Positions 9,026-17,829 of a stretch of 64,000 nt of DNA are shown piece after piece. Every line of letters begins with the position of its first letter. Position 1 is the stretch's first letter. Position numbers and translations under genes: made by a program. Under the pieces are notes generated by a model that made no database searches, was not told the DNA's origin, and was given only the letters and a program-made list of their open reading frames with translations. The stretch is from Streptomyces sp. MMBL 11-1 (GTDB lineage: Bacteria > Actinomycetota > Actinomycetes > Streptomycetales > Streptomycetaceae): contig NZ_CP117710.1 in the NCBI RefSeq assembly GCF_028622875.1, positions 186,001 through 250,000 on the forward strand. Direction: 5' to 3'.

Positions 9026-9910
9026 ATGTCCCGACCGCGCGTCGACGTCGTCGTCCTGACCATGAACGACCGCCCTGCCCAGGAAGCAGCCGCGCAGGCG
9101 ACACTTCGTGCCCAGAGCGGCGTCGACGTGCGGGTGGTGGTGGTCGGTAACGGCTGCAAGCCCGAGGTCGTGCCACCTGGTGCGCTCACCGTGTGCCTGC
9201 CCGAGAACATCGGCATCCCCGGCGGTCGCAACGCCGGCGCCGCCGCGCTGCACGAGGTGGGCGATCCGGCCGAGTGGCTGTACTTCCTCGACAACGACGC
9301 CCGCTTCCCCCGCCCCGACGTCCTGGCCCGGCTCGTCGCCGAGGCCGAGCGGCATCCAGAAGCCGCCTGGGTACAGCCTCGGCTGACCGGCCCGGACGAT
9401 GTGAGCACGCCACGCCGCTGGGTCCCCCGGCTACGCGCCTCCACCCCGGGGCGGCCGGGGAAGGTCGCCTCGATGACCGAAGGCGTCGTCCTGATCCGGC
9501 GCGACGCCTTCGACGCGGTAGGCGGATGGGAAGATCAACTCTTCCTGTATCACGAGGGGCTTGACCTGGCCTGGCGGCTGTACGAGGCGGGCTGGAGCGG
9601 CTGGTACGCGGCCGCGATCCGCATGCACCACCCTCTCACCGAACCCGCCCGCCACGCGCTGTACCACCGACTCGCGGCCCGCAACCGGATCTGGATCGCC
9701 CACCGCAACCTCCCCGCGCCGCTCCTCCCCGTCTACCTGAGCGCGTGGACCACGATCACCCTGGCCCGGGCCATGCGCGTCGGCGGACTGGGCCAGACCC
9801 TGCGCGGCATGCGCGAGGGATGGACGACCCGGCGTACGCAGCGGCGGCGCCCGATGAGCTGGCGCACCGTCTACCGCCTCACCGCCGCCGGACGACCGCC
9901 GATCATCTGA
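9026..9910 (+). CDS. Family 2 glycosyltransferase
   Basis: A 294-residue GT-A glycosyltransferase. The N-terminus DVVVLTMNDRP begins the nucleotide-sugar fold, LPENIGIPGGRNAG is the family signature, and YFLDNDAR supplies the DxD-like metal site near residue 92. The acceptor-side motif is FLYHEGLDLAWR. These features match rhamnosyltransferase-like GT2 enzymes. A weak hydrophobic stretch near residue 235 could be membrane-associated. ATG 9026 follows CTGGAGG at 9014-9020. It lies 33 bp after the kinase gene and 40 bp before the PIG-L gene, which suggests a sugar is added to the product and then trimmed. Donor and acceptor are unknown. Confidence 0.82.
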   Translation: MSRPRVDVVVLTMNDRPAQEAAAQATLRAQSGVDVRVVVVGNGCKPEVVPPGALTVCLPENIGIPGGRNAGAAALHEVGDPAEWLYFLDNDARFPRPDVLARLVAEAERHPEAAWVQPRLTGPDDVSTPRRWVPRLRASTPGRPGKVASMTEGVVLIRRDAFDAVGGWEDQLFLYHEGLDLAWRLYEAGWSGWYAAAIRMHHPLTEPARHALYHRLAARNRIWIAHRNLPAPLLPVYLSAWTTITLARAMRVGGLGQTLRGMREGWTTRRTQRRRPMSWRTVYRLTAAGRPPII

Positions 9911-9950
9911 CCCCTTTGCCCATCCGTCACATCAAGGAGTCCTCTTCGCC

Positions 9951-10727
9951 ATGAACCAGCCGTCGCTGCCTTCGCTGATGGGGGTGTTCGCCCATCCCGA
10001 TGACGAGAGTCTGCTGGCCGGCGGTGTGCTCGCCCAGCACCACGCCGCGGGCGCCCGCACCACCGTCGTCACCGCCACCTGGGCGCCGACGAGTCACCGA
10101 GCCCCCGAACTCACGAACGCCCTGAACGTCTTGGGCGCCGGGGCCCCGCGGCTGCTCGGCTACGCCGACGCCCGCAATCCCGCCTCCGCCCCCGACGGTG
10201 CCGTACGTCTCGTCGACGCGCCCCTCGACGAAGCCGTCGGCCGTCTCGTCGCACACATCCGCGAAGTCCGGCCCGACCTCGTCATCGGCCACGATGCCCT
10301 GGGCCAACTCACCGGGCACCCGGATCACCGGCGCGCCCACCAGATCACTCTCCTCGCCGTCGAGGCCGCCGGCCTGCCGCACCTGTATCCCGACGCCGGG
10401 GAGCCCTGGCAGCCTGCCGCTCTGTACGCGGCTACCCACTCGGAATCCGGGATGGGCCGGCTCGGCCCGCTCCTTCAGAGCGTGGGCAAGACGCTCCTCG
10501 CGGTGCCGGACGCGTACGTGACCACCACCGTCGACGTCTCACCGTGGGCCTCGGTGAAGTGGCAGGCGATCTGCGCCCACCGAAGCGAAGTCGCCCGCGA
10601 GCGTCCCCTGCCCGGACTGCTCGCCCGCCTGCCCGCCCCAGAACGCAACCAGATCATCAGCACCGAGTACTTCACCCGGCTCTCCCCCGGCCCCGCGCCG
10701 AGCGACCCACACCAGCTCGTCGCCTGA
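9951..10727 (+). CDS. PIG-L family deacetylase
   Basis: A 258-residue LmbE/PIG-L-type zinc amidase. The metal-binding AHPDDES motif is at residues 12-18 and the second ligand region is GHPDHRRAH. The family removes acetyl groups from N-acetylglucosamine conjugates, as in mycothiol synthesis and lincosamide or teicoplanin clusters. ATG 9951 is preceded by AAGGAG at 9934-9939. Its place after a glycosyltransferase suggests deacetylation of a transferred amino sugar. A second PIG-L gene lies at 32943-33632. Confidence 0.85.
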   Translation: MNQPSLPSLMGVFAHPDDESLLAGGVLAQHHAAGARTTVVTATWAPTSHRAPELTNALNVLGAGAPRLLGYADARNPASAPDGAVRLVDAPLDEAVGRLVAHIREVRPDLVIGHDALGQLTGHPDHRRAHQITLLAVEAAGLPHLYPDAGEPWQPAALYAATHSESGMGRLGPLLQSVGKTLLAVPDAYVTTTVDVSPWASVKWQAICAHRSEVARERPLPGLLARLPAPERNQIISTEYFTRLSPGPAPSDPHQLVA

Positions 10728-10772
10728 CCGGCCCACCGTTCGCAAGGTCCCGCCCGCACGATCGGAGACGAA

Positions 10773-11184
10773 ATGACCACCACGCCCTCCCCTGACGCCT
10801 CAACCGGTACGCTGATGACCGACGAGGAGTACGGGGCCTTACGCGCCTCGGCCGCCCTCTGGGCCGGAACGTCTGTGCTGATCACCGACCGACGCGGCCG
10901 AGTCCTGATCCAGCACGTCGACTACCGCCCGACCTGCCTCCTGCCGGGCGGCGCCGTTGACGCGCACGAGTCCCCGGCCCGGGCGCCGCGCGGGAACTGC
11001 GCGAGGAACTCGGCGTCACGATGACTATCGACCGCGGGCTCGCCGTGGACTGGGTCAGCGCTGCGGCGTGGTGTCGGCCCGGTCGTCCGGGCCAGCCCTT
11101 GCCCCCCTGTACCGCGTCGCGTCGTCCCGCGGCCTCACCACCGGCGACGTCGCAGTCCTCGAGTTTTGGCTGCGGACCACTTGA
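10773..11184 (+). pseudogene. Frameshifted NUDIX hydrolase
   Basis: An ATG at 10773 with GGAG upstream opens a NUDIX protein (SVLITDRRGRVLIQHVDY, then LLPGGAVDAHES). The Nudix box is split. After about position 10980 the expected AARELREELGV continues in another frame, while the original frame runs to a stop at 11024. Downstream coding similarity fades by about 11180. One indel inside the box therefore destroys the enzyme, unless the frameshift is a sequencing error. Codon 23 is a TTA (10839-10841). It is the last member of the plus-strand run. Confidence 0.65.
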
Positions 11185-11728
11185 GGTTCCACGGTGACCC
11201 ACATGATCTGACGACTGCTCTGGTCCCCGTTGCCATACCGACTGCTCCCCCACACCGATGTCCACCTGCCACAGCTACTGGATCAGACTCTCAAACTGGA
11301 TGCGCATGGGGGCGGGGGTCCGGGTTTATGAACACGGAAGAGCTACCGGTCATGCCGCAGCACGCCGTGGCTACTGGCACCCCAAGCCGCGTCTGCGGAA
11401 GTCGTCTGATCCCCTTGAGCCGCCGTAAGCGCGTGGACGACCACGCACGGGGATAGCTGTCCGGCTGACCGCCGCCCCTTTGAGGCAGATTCTTGCTACG
11501 CGAGTGATCACCGGCCCGGAAGGGCCGGTCGGTCCGCGAGTTCCTCGGCTTCGTCTTCCTTGTGGGAACGGGTGTCCGGACGGTAACCGGACAGCGTCCG
11601 GTGAGGTTCCGCCAACGTTTGCCGACGCGCTGCGATCCGGGCGTGTGATCGGCTGCACTGTTCCCCGGCCCCTTGGGGGGCTGCCAGAACAGTGCAGGAG
11701 ACGAAGGCGGGCGGGAGCGGGAATTCGC
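11185..11728. other. Gene-free stretch with two inverted repeats
   Basis: No convincing gene is seen; the open frames on both strands are low-complexity shadows. Two symmetric elements stand out. The first is an 8-bp stem ACCGGCCC/GGGCCGGT with a GGAA loop at 11510-11529. The second is TGTCCGG and CCGGACA separated by seven bases at 11573-11593. They lie upstream of the small membrane-protein gene at 11729, so they could be an operator or a leader structure. The function is not known. Confidence 0.4.
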
Positions 11729-11938
11729 ATGATGACGATCAACGTGGGGGTGTTGCTCGCGGTCATCGTGGTGATGCGGCTGCGCCGCAGGACTCAGGCC
11801 AGGAGCCGCGTCGAGGAACGGAACACCGCCTTCTTCGTCCTGGCTCTGGGCATCGTGATCGCGCCGACCCCGCTGGGCCAGGGCATTTTCGATGTGATTC
11901 AGCAGTTGGTGAGCGGCATCTCGCAGGCCGGGACATGA
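11729..11938 (+). CDS. Small membrane protein
   Basis: A 69-residue protein with two hydrophobic segments (residues 5-16 and about 34-60) separated by a very basic stretch RLRRRTQARSR. Such small membrane proteins are common in mobile and plasmid-derived Streptomyces regions. ATG 11729 follows GGGAGCGGG; ATG 11732 is an alternative. The stop overlaps the start of the endonuclease gene (ATGA), so the two are co-translated. No family assignment is possible from the sequence alone. Confidence 0.6.
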   Translation: MMTINVGVLLAVIVVMRLRRRTQARSRVEERNTAFFVLALGIVIAPTPLGQGIFDVIQQLVSGISQAGT

Positions 11939-12702
11939 GCCCACGCCCCCGGCCGGGCGCTCGCCGTTCCCCCGCCCCGCGCCGGCGCCGTACTTCTCCC
12001 GTCTCTCGACGTCGGCCCACGCCGAGGCGTCGTGCGGCGTCCCGCCGACAGAGGCGGGCCTCCGGCTGGGAGCAGGCCGGTCTGCTGCTCCTGGTGCTCG
12101 CCGTGGTGTGGAGTCTGGTCGTCGGCGCGCTGCGGTGGCTGGCCGCGCACCCCTGGGTGCCGGCCGTGCTCCTGCTGAGCGCGGCGGTGGCCGGCGGGGT
12201 GTGGGTGCACCGGCGCCGGGAGGCTGCCGCCTGGGACCGGGTGCGGGAGCGGGGACTGCGCTACGCGATGCCGCAGATCGATGCTCTCCACCACCGGCAG
12301 TTCGAGGAAGCCGTACGGGATCTGATGCGTCGCGACGGCTGCCCCCGGGCGGTCCAGGTCGGAGGGGCCGGCGACAACGGTGCAGACGTGAAGGCCACCG
12401 ATCCCTTCGGCCGCCTGTGGGTGATCCAATGTAAGCACCGCGCCGCTGGACTGGCCGGGTCCGCGGTCGGGACCCCGGACCTGCACGTCCTCAACGGCAC
12501 CGGCCGCCCCGTCCACAACGGCGACGTTGTCGTGCTGGTCACCAACGGCCGCTTCACGGACAAAGCCGTGGCGTTCGCCCGCTCGCAACGACTCCACCTG
12601 GTCGACCGCCACCTGCTCGCGCACTGGGCCGCGGGGTCCACTCCTCTGTGGGAACTCCTGGGGACGGTTCCCTCTCCTCGCTGTCCAGCCTCCGGATCTT
12701 GA
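11935..12702 (+). CDS. Membrane-anchored Mrr-like restriction endonuclease
   Basis: A 255-residue protein. Residues 1-45 are Arg/Pro/Ser-rich, two hydrophobic segments follow at about 48-90, and a C-terminal Mrr-cat/PD-(D/E)XK nuclease domain begins near residue 115. The nuclease signature is visible as FEEAVRDLMRRDG, then GADVKATDPFGRLW and IQCKHR (acidic residue ... QxK). Similar membrane-linked Mrr-type nucleases occur in Streptomyces mobile elements. ATG 11935 overlaps the preceding stop. It may degrade incoming or foreign DNA at the membrane, but the sequence cannot show specificity. Confidence 0.75.
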   Translation: MSPRPRPGARRSPAPRRRRTSPVSRRRPTPRRRAASRRQRRASGWEQAGLLLLVLAVVWSLVVGALRWLAAHPWVPAVLLLSAAVAGGVWVHRRREAAAWDRVRERGLRYAMPQIDALHHRQFEEAVRDLMRRDGCPRAVQVGGAGDNGADVKATDPFGRLWVIQCKHRAAGLAGSAVGTPDLHVLNGTGRPVHNGDVVVLVTNGRFTDKAVAFARSQRLHLVDRHLLAHWAAGSTPLWELLGTVPSPRCPASGS

Positions 12703-12766
12703 TCCTCGCCGAGCACGGCCTGCCAAGCGGCGGCACGGACAGAGCGACTAGTGCCGTCTGACTACC

Positions 12767-13933
12767 TCAACGCTCCATCCCACGATCCAGCCCGGGGCGG
12801 GTGGTGATGAGCGTGGTCAGTGTCCGCCTGTTCGCTCCTTCGTCGTATCGCAGATCGATGGCTTGCCGTGACAGGCGGTTCATGCGCTGAAGCACCTGGC
12901 CGCAGGCTTCGGATGTCCCGGCGGAGTTGCCTGCGGTGAAGCCGAACATGTCGGGATACCGATCTTCGTCGGCGGTCATGAAGACGGAGTCGGTGACAGT
13001 GGGTGTGGCGTCATCTCCACGGGGCGGGGTCGTGGAGGAGGAGACGGTGCGGGGAAGGAGCACCCGGGTCGCGGTGCCGGTGGTAGCCAAGGTGAGTCCG
13101 AACCAGCGGGTGAGCTGGTCGGGCCAGATGTGCGCTTTGAGTTCGCGGCCTGCGGTGGTCCTCAGCGCCCAGGGGCGCCCGGTGAGGAGGGCGTCGGTCA
13201 CGCGCTGGTCCTGGGTGGGGTGGGGTGGTTCGCCGGCTTGGAGGTGTGAGCGGGCGAGGTCTGTGAAGTGAAGGGCGTGGAGGAGCCCGAGGCCCACGGC
13301 GGCCGCGGCGGGCCATGGGAGGAGGTCGAGTGTGCCTGCCGTGTTGGGGCGGGCGAAGCAGCAGTCGTTGGCGAGGAGTCCCGCACCGGCTGAAGCCAGG
13401 GTGAGGGCGCTTGTGGTCTTGCCTGCTCCAGAGTTGCCCACGGCGAGCAGGGCCCGGCCGTCGGGCAGTACGACGGCGGAGGCGTGGAGCAGCGCCCATC
13501 CGTCGGCGAGAAGTTGGGAGCGCAGCATTTCGCGGGCGAAGCGGGTGGTGGCGATGGCCAGGGGGGTGGGCCGGCCGGGGTGGGTGGTCTCGATGGCCTG
13601 TTGGCTGCTGATGTGTAGGTGCTGCTGGGCGGGGTTGTACCGGAAGGCGAGCGGCGGGCCGGCCAGAGTGTGCGCGGTGACGGTTTTGTCGGGGTGGTGG
13701 GTGTATCCGATGGGTTCGCGTGCGAAGACGGCATGGTGCGCGTGGGTGGCGGGCCGGTGGTGGTCGCCGTTGGTAATGGTGAGCAGGGGTCCGTTGTGGG
13801 TGGTGTTGCTGTTGGCCGGTGTGGTCTTCCAGTAGGGGCCGAAGTACGTGGTGGCCCAGTGAATGACGTCGGAGGTGTCGGAGCGGATGGTGAGGCTCTG
13901 CTGTCCGGCGGTGAGGGAGATGGTGTGCGTCAC
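12767..13933 (-). CDS. HPr-kinase-like ATPase A
   Basis: A 388-residue protein related to HPr kinase/phosphorylase. The P-loop GNSGAGKTTS is at about residue 165, preceded by the family's GWALLHASAV strand and followed by LANDCCFARP as the Walker B-like region. The C-terminal 150 residues are variable. GTG 13933 is chosen because a GGAAGG site lies about 8 bases upstream. It is the last gene of the seven-gene minus-strand operon that starts at 21537. Proteins of this family phosphorylate HPr serine or, in natural-product clusters, serines of precursor peptides or small molecules. No HPr gene is present here, so the substrate is unknown. Confidence 0.75.
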   Translation of the reverse strand: MTHTISLTAGQQSLTIRSDTSDVIHWATTYFGPYWKTTPANSNTTHNGPLLTITNGDHHRPATHAHHAVFAREPIGYTHHPDKTVTAHTLAGPPLAFRYNPAQQHLHISSQQAIETTHPGRPTPLAIATTRFAREMLRSQLLADGWALLHASAVVLPDGRALLAVGNSGAGKTTSALTLASAGAGLLANDCCFARPNTAGTLDLLPWPAAAAVGLGLLHALHFTDLARSHLQAGEPPHPTQDQRVTDALLTGRPWALRTTAGRELKAHIWPDQLTRWFGLTLATTGTATRVLLPRTVSSSTTPPRGDDATPTVTDSVFMTADEDRYPDMFGFTAGNSAGTSEACGQVLQRMNRLSRQAIDLRYDEGANRRTLTTLITTRPGLDRGMER

Positions 13934-13986
13934 GGCGTGGCCTTCCGGTGGGCCCCCGGCAGGGGCCGGGGGCGGGTTGGCTGCGG

Positions 13987-16710
13987 CTACGCGCTGGTCC
14001 GGGAGGTATCCGGGTGGGTGAGAGCGTCTGGTGCCCGCTCGCGCAGGACTTCGGCGAGCCGCGCGATGCGGCGCAGCGGTTCGAGGTCGGGGGCGGGTGG
14101 GGCGGCTTCTGCGAACAGGGCTGCGGCCGCGTGGTGTACGGAGGTTCTGAGCGGGGAGTCGGTGAGGACTTCGTCGTGGATGACGGCGCCGTCGCGTGCT
14201 GCGGTGAGTCGGTGGTGGCGGCGTTCGAGTTGCCAGCCGCCGGGTGCGGTGACGGGTTCGAGGTGCAGGGTGAAGCGGGTTCGTCCGGCGTGGACGGTGA
14301 CGTGCCGGTAGCGGTCGTCGGCCGCGCGTAGTCCCTGGCGCCACGGGGGCCGGGGTGCGGGTGCGGTGTCGTCGGCCTGCCCGGGGCCGAGGATCGAGGA
14401 GGTCAGCTCCAGCCGCAGCGTGCCTGGGGCGCCGGGGCGGGGGAGGTCGGTTCGCTCGGTCAGGGCGGCGACGAACAGGGCTGGGTCGTAGGCCGGCTCG
14501 GTCGTGGTGGTGGCCGGGTCCGAGGCCAGGTAGTGCTTCCATGCCGGGGCGGGCAGGATGCCGCGGATGACCGCGAGCATGTGCAGCCATTCGTAGCCCA
14601 GTACGCCGTAGTCGCGGTCGATGAAGCGCCCCGAGGCGCTGTCGGGGCGCCGGTCCTTGGTGAAGAGCACCGTGACCTTGTCGATGGGCGCGCCGGGTTC
14701 CAGTGCGGCGATGAGGGCGGTGAACGCCGGCAGGGTGGTGGAGTGCCGGTACTGGTCGTTGACGATGATCCGGGCGGCGGGGTGGTCGGTGAGCAGGCGG
14801 CTGAAGGTGTCGATCTCGTGTCCGCGGCAGGCCGGTTTCTCCATCAGGACGCGGGCGGCCGGGTTGTGCCGGAGGATCGCGCGCAGGACGTCCAGGTGCT
14901 CGGCGGTGGGGCAGCACACCGACCACAGGTCGATGCCCGCGGCCACCGCCTCGGGCAGTTCGCTGACCTGGTGGGGGAAGGTCCGCAGGGACGCGGGGAG
15001 GTCTTGGTGCTTGGGGTCGATGACGGCCGGGGTGGCGCCCAGGGCGGTGAGGATCTCGGTGTGCAGGCGCCCGGCGACGCCGTATCCGACGATCGCGGCC
15101 CGCTCCAGTCGGCCACGGGCAGCGCGGCGCGGGGAGGGCACGGCGGGCAACTGGGTGGCGCCGGTGCCTGGTGCGGCGTACAGGTCGTAGTACGCCTCCC
15201 ACAGGCCGGCGTCCGTGATGGCGGTGTCGGCCGGGGCGGTGTGCAGTCCGGGGGGAATGCGTCCGGGGTCGGCGCACAGGGCGGCGGCGGCGACGAGGGT
15301 GGCGGCCCGGTAGGCGTCGTAGCCCTGGCTGGGGATGGAGTCGGCTTCGAAGAGGTTCATCGAGCGTCCGTTGCCCAGCAGGGTGACCGTCCTCTCGCCG
15401 GGCAGGGCGAAGCGCATGCCCACCCCGGGGATGTCGTTGGCGCCCGTGCGGTGTGAGGCGTTCTCGGTCAGGGCGGAGAAGTCGCGGGTGGCGAAGGGCG
15501 CGAGGAGCACGCCGTCGGGAAGGGCGTTCAGGTCGGTGTCGCTCAGCGCGATCTCGCCGGTGGTGCCGATGATGAGGAACGGCCGGGTGGCGGCGAGGGC
15601 GTCGGCGGCAGTGCGGTAAGTGGTGAAGCCGTGCTCGGCGGCGTCGATGAGGGCCGGGAGGTCGGTGTCGACGATATCGACGCGGCAGCCCAGATCGCGT
15701 AACTGGGCGGCGAGGCGGGAGCCGAGGGTGCCGTAGCCCAGCAGCAGGACCTGCCGGCCGATGATCTTGCGGTCCGGGAGCAGGGCGCGCAGCCGGCGCA
15801 GGCAGGAGTCGGCGATCTCCCGGTACCCCAGGCGGGACTTGACCTGGGAGCGGGCCATGTTCAGCACGGGGATCGCCAGCTGGCCGGCGGCGGCGATCCG
15901 CTTGATGCCGCTGACGGTCAGCTCCAGCGCGGCGTCCACCGCGCGGGGCGCGCCGACGGCTCCGTAGCCGCGGGCCAGCAGGCCGCCGTCGTCGACGACC
16001 AGCACCCGTCGGCCGGCCGCGTGCGCGGCGTCCAGGAACGCGTCGATATCCGCTCCGACGCGGGCGAGTTCGCCCCGGTGCGCGTCGGGGTCGTTGACGG
16101 CCGTGTTGTCCAGGACGTCGCTGCGGTACCCGCGCGCGGTGAACGTGGCGTGGACACGGTCCCGGTTCCACGTCTGGTCGCCCTTGTCCAGGGCGAAGAT
16201 CCACTCAGGGGGAATCCCGGCCCGCTCCATCGCCAGGACGAATCCGGTGCTGTGCTCCAGGTAGTGGTCGCGGAAGAGCAGCGCCCAGTTGCCGAACGCC
16301 GGCTGCTCGGTGCTGTAGCGCTCCAGCAGTGGCATGGCGGCCCGGATGCCGTCCAGTTCACTCTCGGTGTAGGGCAGGGTGCGCGCGGCCAGGGCGTCGT
16401 GGAGCTCGCCGGCGAGCCGGCTTGCGCCGGGTTCGGGGCCGGGGTCGATCAGGATGTCCACGGCGGCCGGCGGCGGAATCTGGAAGCCCAGCGTGTGCGG
16501 CGCTTGCGGTGGCAGGCTCTTCCACCGCACCGTGACCAGCAGGTGGGCAGTGACCGGGTCGGTGAGCCGGAGCGTTCCAGATCCCTCGTCGAGTGCGCAG
16601 TGCAGCTGGCGGCGCTCCGCGAGCGCGGCGGCGGCTGTGGTGATCGTCTCGGCGCTGATCGGTCCGCGCAGGACCACCCACTGGCCGGCGGCTATGGCCG
16701 TCGTGGACAT
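13987..16710 (-). CDS. Adenosylhomocysteinase-like/Gfo-Idh-MocA fusion
   Basis: A 907-residue fusion. The middle (about residues 230-440) resembles the NAD-binding part of S-adenosylhomocysteine hydrolase, with GRQVLLLGYGTLGSRLAAQL as Rossmann motif and FLIIGTTGEIAL after it. The C-terminal part (about 540-800) is a Gfo/Idh/MocA oxidoreductase, with AAIVGYGVAGRLHTEIL and the family signature VLMEKPACRGHE. The first 200 residues are weakly similar to the substrate side of adenosylhomocysteinase. ATG 16710 has AAGGAG upstream. Codon 337 is TTA (15700-15702). Two NAD-dependent redox centres in one chain suggest sequential oxidation and reduction of a sugar- or cyclitol-like molecule. I do not recognise this fusion as a named enzyme. 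Confidence 0.75.
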   Translation of the reverse strand: MSTTAIAAGQWVVLRGPISAETITTAAAALAERRQLHCALDEGSGTLRLTDPVTAHLLVTVRWKSLPPQAPHTLGFQIPPPAAVDILIDPGPEPGASRLAGELHDALAARTLPYTESELDGIRAAMPLLERYSTEQPAFGNWALLFRDHYLEHSTGFVLAMERAGIPPEWIFALDKGDQTWNRDRVHATFTARGYRSDVLDNTAVNDPDAHRGELARVGADIDAFLDAAHAAGRRVLVVDDGGLLARGYGAVGAPRAVDAALELTVSGIKRIAAAGQLAIPVLNMARSQVKSRLGYREIADSCLRRLRALLPDRKIIGRQVLLLGYGTLGSRLAAQLRDLGCRVDIVDTDLPALIDAAEHGFTTYRTAADALAATRPFLIIGTTGEIALSDTDLNALPDGVLLAPFATRDFSALTENASHRTGANDIPGVGMRFALPGERTVTLLGNGRSMNLFEADSIPSQGYDAYRAATLVAAAALCADPGRIPPGLHTAPADTAITDAGLWEAYYDLYAAPGTGATQLPAVPSPRRAARGRLERAAIVGYGVAGRLHTEILTALGATPAVIDPKHQDLPASLRTFPHQVSELPEAVAAGIDLWSVCCPTAEHLDVLRAILRHNPAARVLMEKPACRGHEIDTFSRLLTDHPAARIIVNDQYRHSTTLPAFTALIAALEPGAPIDKVTVLFTKDRRPDSASGRFIDRDYGVLGYEWLHMLAVIRGILPAPAWKHYLASDPATTTTEPAYDPALFVAALTERTDLPRPGAPGTLRLELTSSILGPGQADDTAPAPRPPWRQGLRAADDRYRHVTVHAGRTRFTLHLEPVTAPGGWQLERRHHRLTAARDGAVIHDEVLTDSPLRTSVHHAAAALFAEAAPPAPDLEPLRRIARLAEVLRERAPDALTHPDTSRTSA

Positions 16711-16750
16711 CGGCTACTCCTTCATTCGTGGACCGCCCGGAGGCGGTTTG

Positions 16751-17788
16751 TCAGCGGTGCTGGGCTGCCCGGGCCAGGGCGCTTTCGACCTCGCCGAGGC
16801 CCGCCAGTAGTCGCTGGGCCGCGGCGTGCCGCAGGAGCCAGAACTGGTCCAGGTCCTCCTGGAGGAGGCCGGGCTTGAGGTAGTGCTGCTTGACCCCGTA
16901 CAGGCTGGTCATCAGCTGCAGCAGCGCCACCCGGGCGCAGGCGGTGACGTCGCCCGCCGGCACGAGCGGGTTGGTTTCCAGGTAGGCGCCGACCAGGTTC
17001 ACGCCCGCCGCGATCCAGTCCTCGTCGAGAACGACTGTGCGCGGGTCGAACGCGATCCGGCCCAGCTCGTAGGCGACCAGGAACGGGTCGGGGGGCAGGA
17101 AGTCCAGTACGGCGGTCAGCTCGTCGCCCTTGAACAGCAGGTTGACCGCCGAGTAGTCGCCGTGCAGAACCTGCGTCGTCAGCGGCGGAAGGCCGTCCAG
17201 GAGCTCGGGGATGCGGTGCAGCACCGCGCGCCGCTCGGTCAGGGTCCGCAGCGCCTGCTCGTCGAACGCGTCACGCTGGGCGCGCTCCCCGGCGATGCCC
17301 AGCAGCTTGACGGCGGTGGCCTCCAGCTTGTCGATGTCCGGGCGCAGCCACTTCTCCAGCTTCGCCGACGGGCCGGACCCGGCCGGGTGGTCGGCGAACG
17401 CGGTGTGGATACGGCCCAGCGTGGTTCCGGCGGCCCGCTGCTGGGCGGGGTTGAGACCGTCTTCGACGACCGCGCCGGGCACCCATTCCCACACCGAGAC
17501 GGCGATGCCGTCCTGCCTCACGACGGTGTCGCCGCTGGCCGAAGGGCGCACCGAGGCGACCGGAACCTGGTGAATACCGGCCAGTTGCGTCTGATCGACC
17601 GCGGCCTGTTCGGCGCTCAGGTCCGAGTCGCTGCCCTGGTAGTGCTTCACGAACAGCACCTGGTCACCCACCCGGGCCCGGTAGTTGACGGTCACCTGGC
17701 CGACCGGCAGCCGCTCCAGTACGGCGCCGGGCAGGCCGTAGGCGCTGGCGAGCACCGCGGTGAGATCAGGCTGCGATTTCGGTTCCAC
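16751..17788 (-). CDS. Phosphotransferase (APH fold)
   Basis: A 345-residue kinase of the aminoglycoside phosphotransferase/homoserine-kinase type. FVKHYQG carries the ATP-binding lysine near residue 50, HGDYSAVNLLF is the catalytic loop, and TAVLDFLPPDP the metal-binding segment. GTG 17788 follows AAGGAGG with a 7-base gap. The long open frame upstream of it belongs to the next genes in another frame. It lies between the TIM-barrel gene and the dehydrogenase fusion, consistent with phosphorylation of a pathway intermediate. Antibiotic resistance is possible but unsupported. Confidence 0.78.
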   Translation of the reverse strand: MEPKSQPDLTAVLASAYGLPGAVLERLPVGQVTVNYRARVGDQVLFVKHYQGSDSDLSAEQAAVDQTQLAGIHQVPVASVRPSASGDTVVRQDGIAVSVWEWVPGAVVEDGLNPAQQRAAGTTLGRIHTAFADHPAGSGPSAKLEKWLRPDIDKLEATAVKLLGIAGERAQRDAFDEQALRTLTERRAVLHRIPELLDGLPPLTTQVLHGDYSAVNLLFKGDELTAVLDFLPPDPFLVAYELGRIAFDPRTVVLDEDWIAAGVNLVGAYLETNPLVPAGDVTACARVALLQLMTSLYGVKQHYLKPGLLQEDLDQFWLLRHAAAQRLLAGLGEVESALARAAQHR

Positions 17789-17829
17789 GACAACCCCTCC
17801 TTGTGACGTGTAGTGATCGAGTGGACACC

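Noticed and set aside
1..10727. FxLD-type lanthipeptide cluster
   Set aside because: The methyltransferases resemble those of FxLD clusters, but no FxLD-like precursor, LanB or LanC gene was found in the window.
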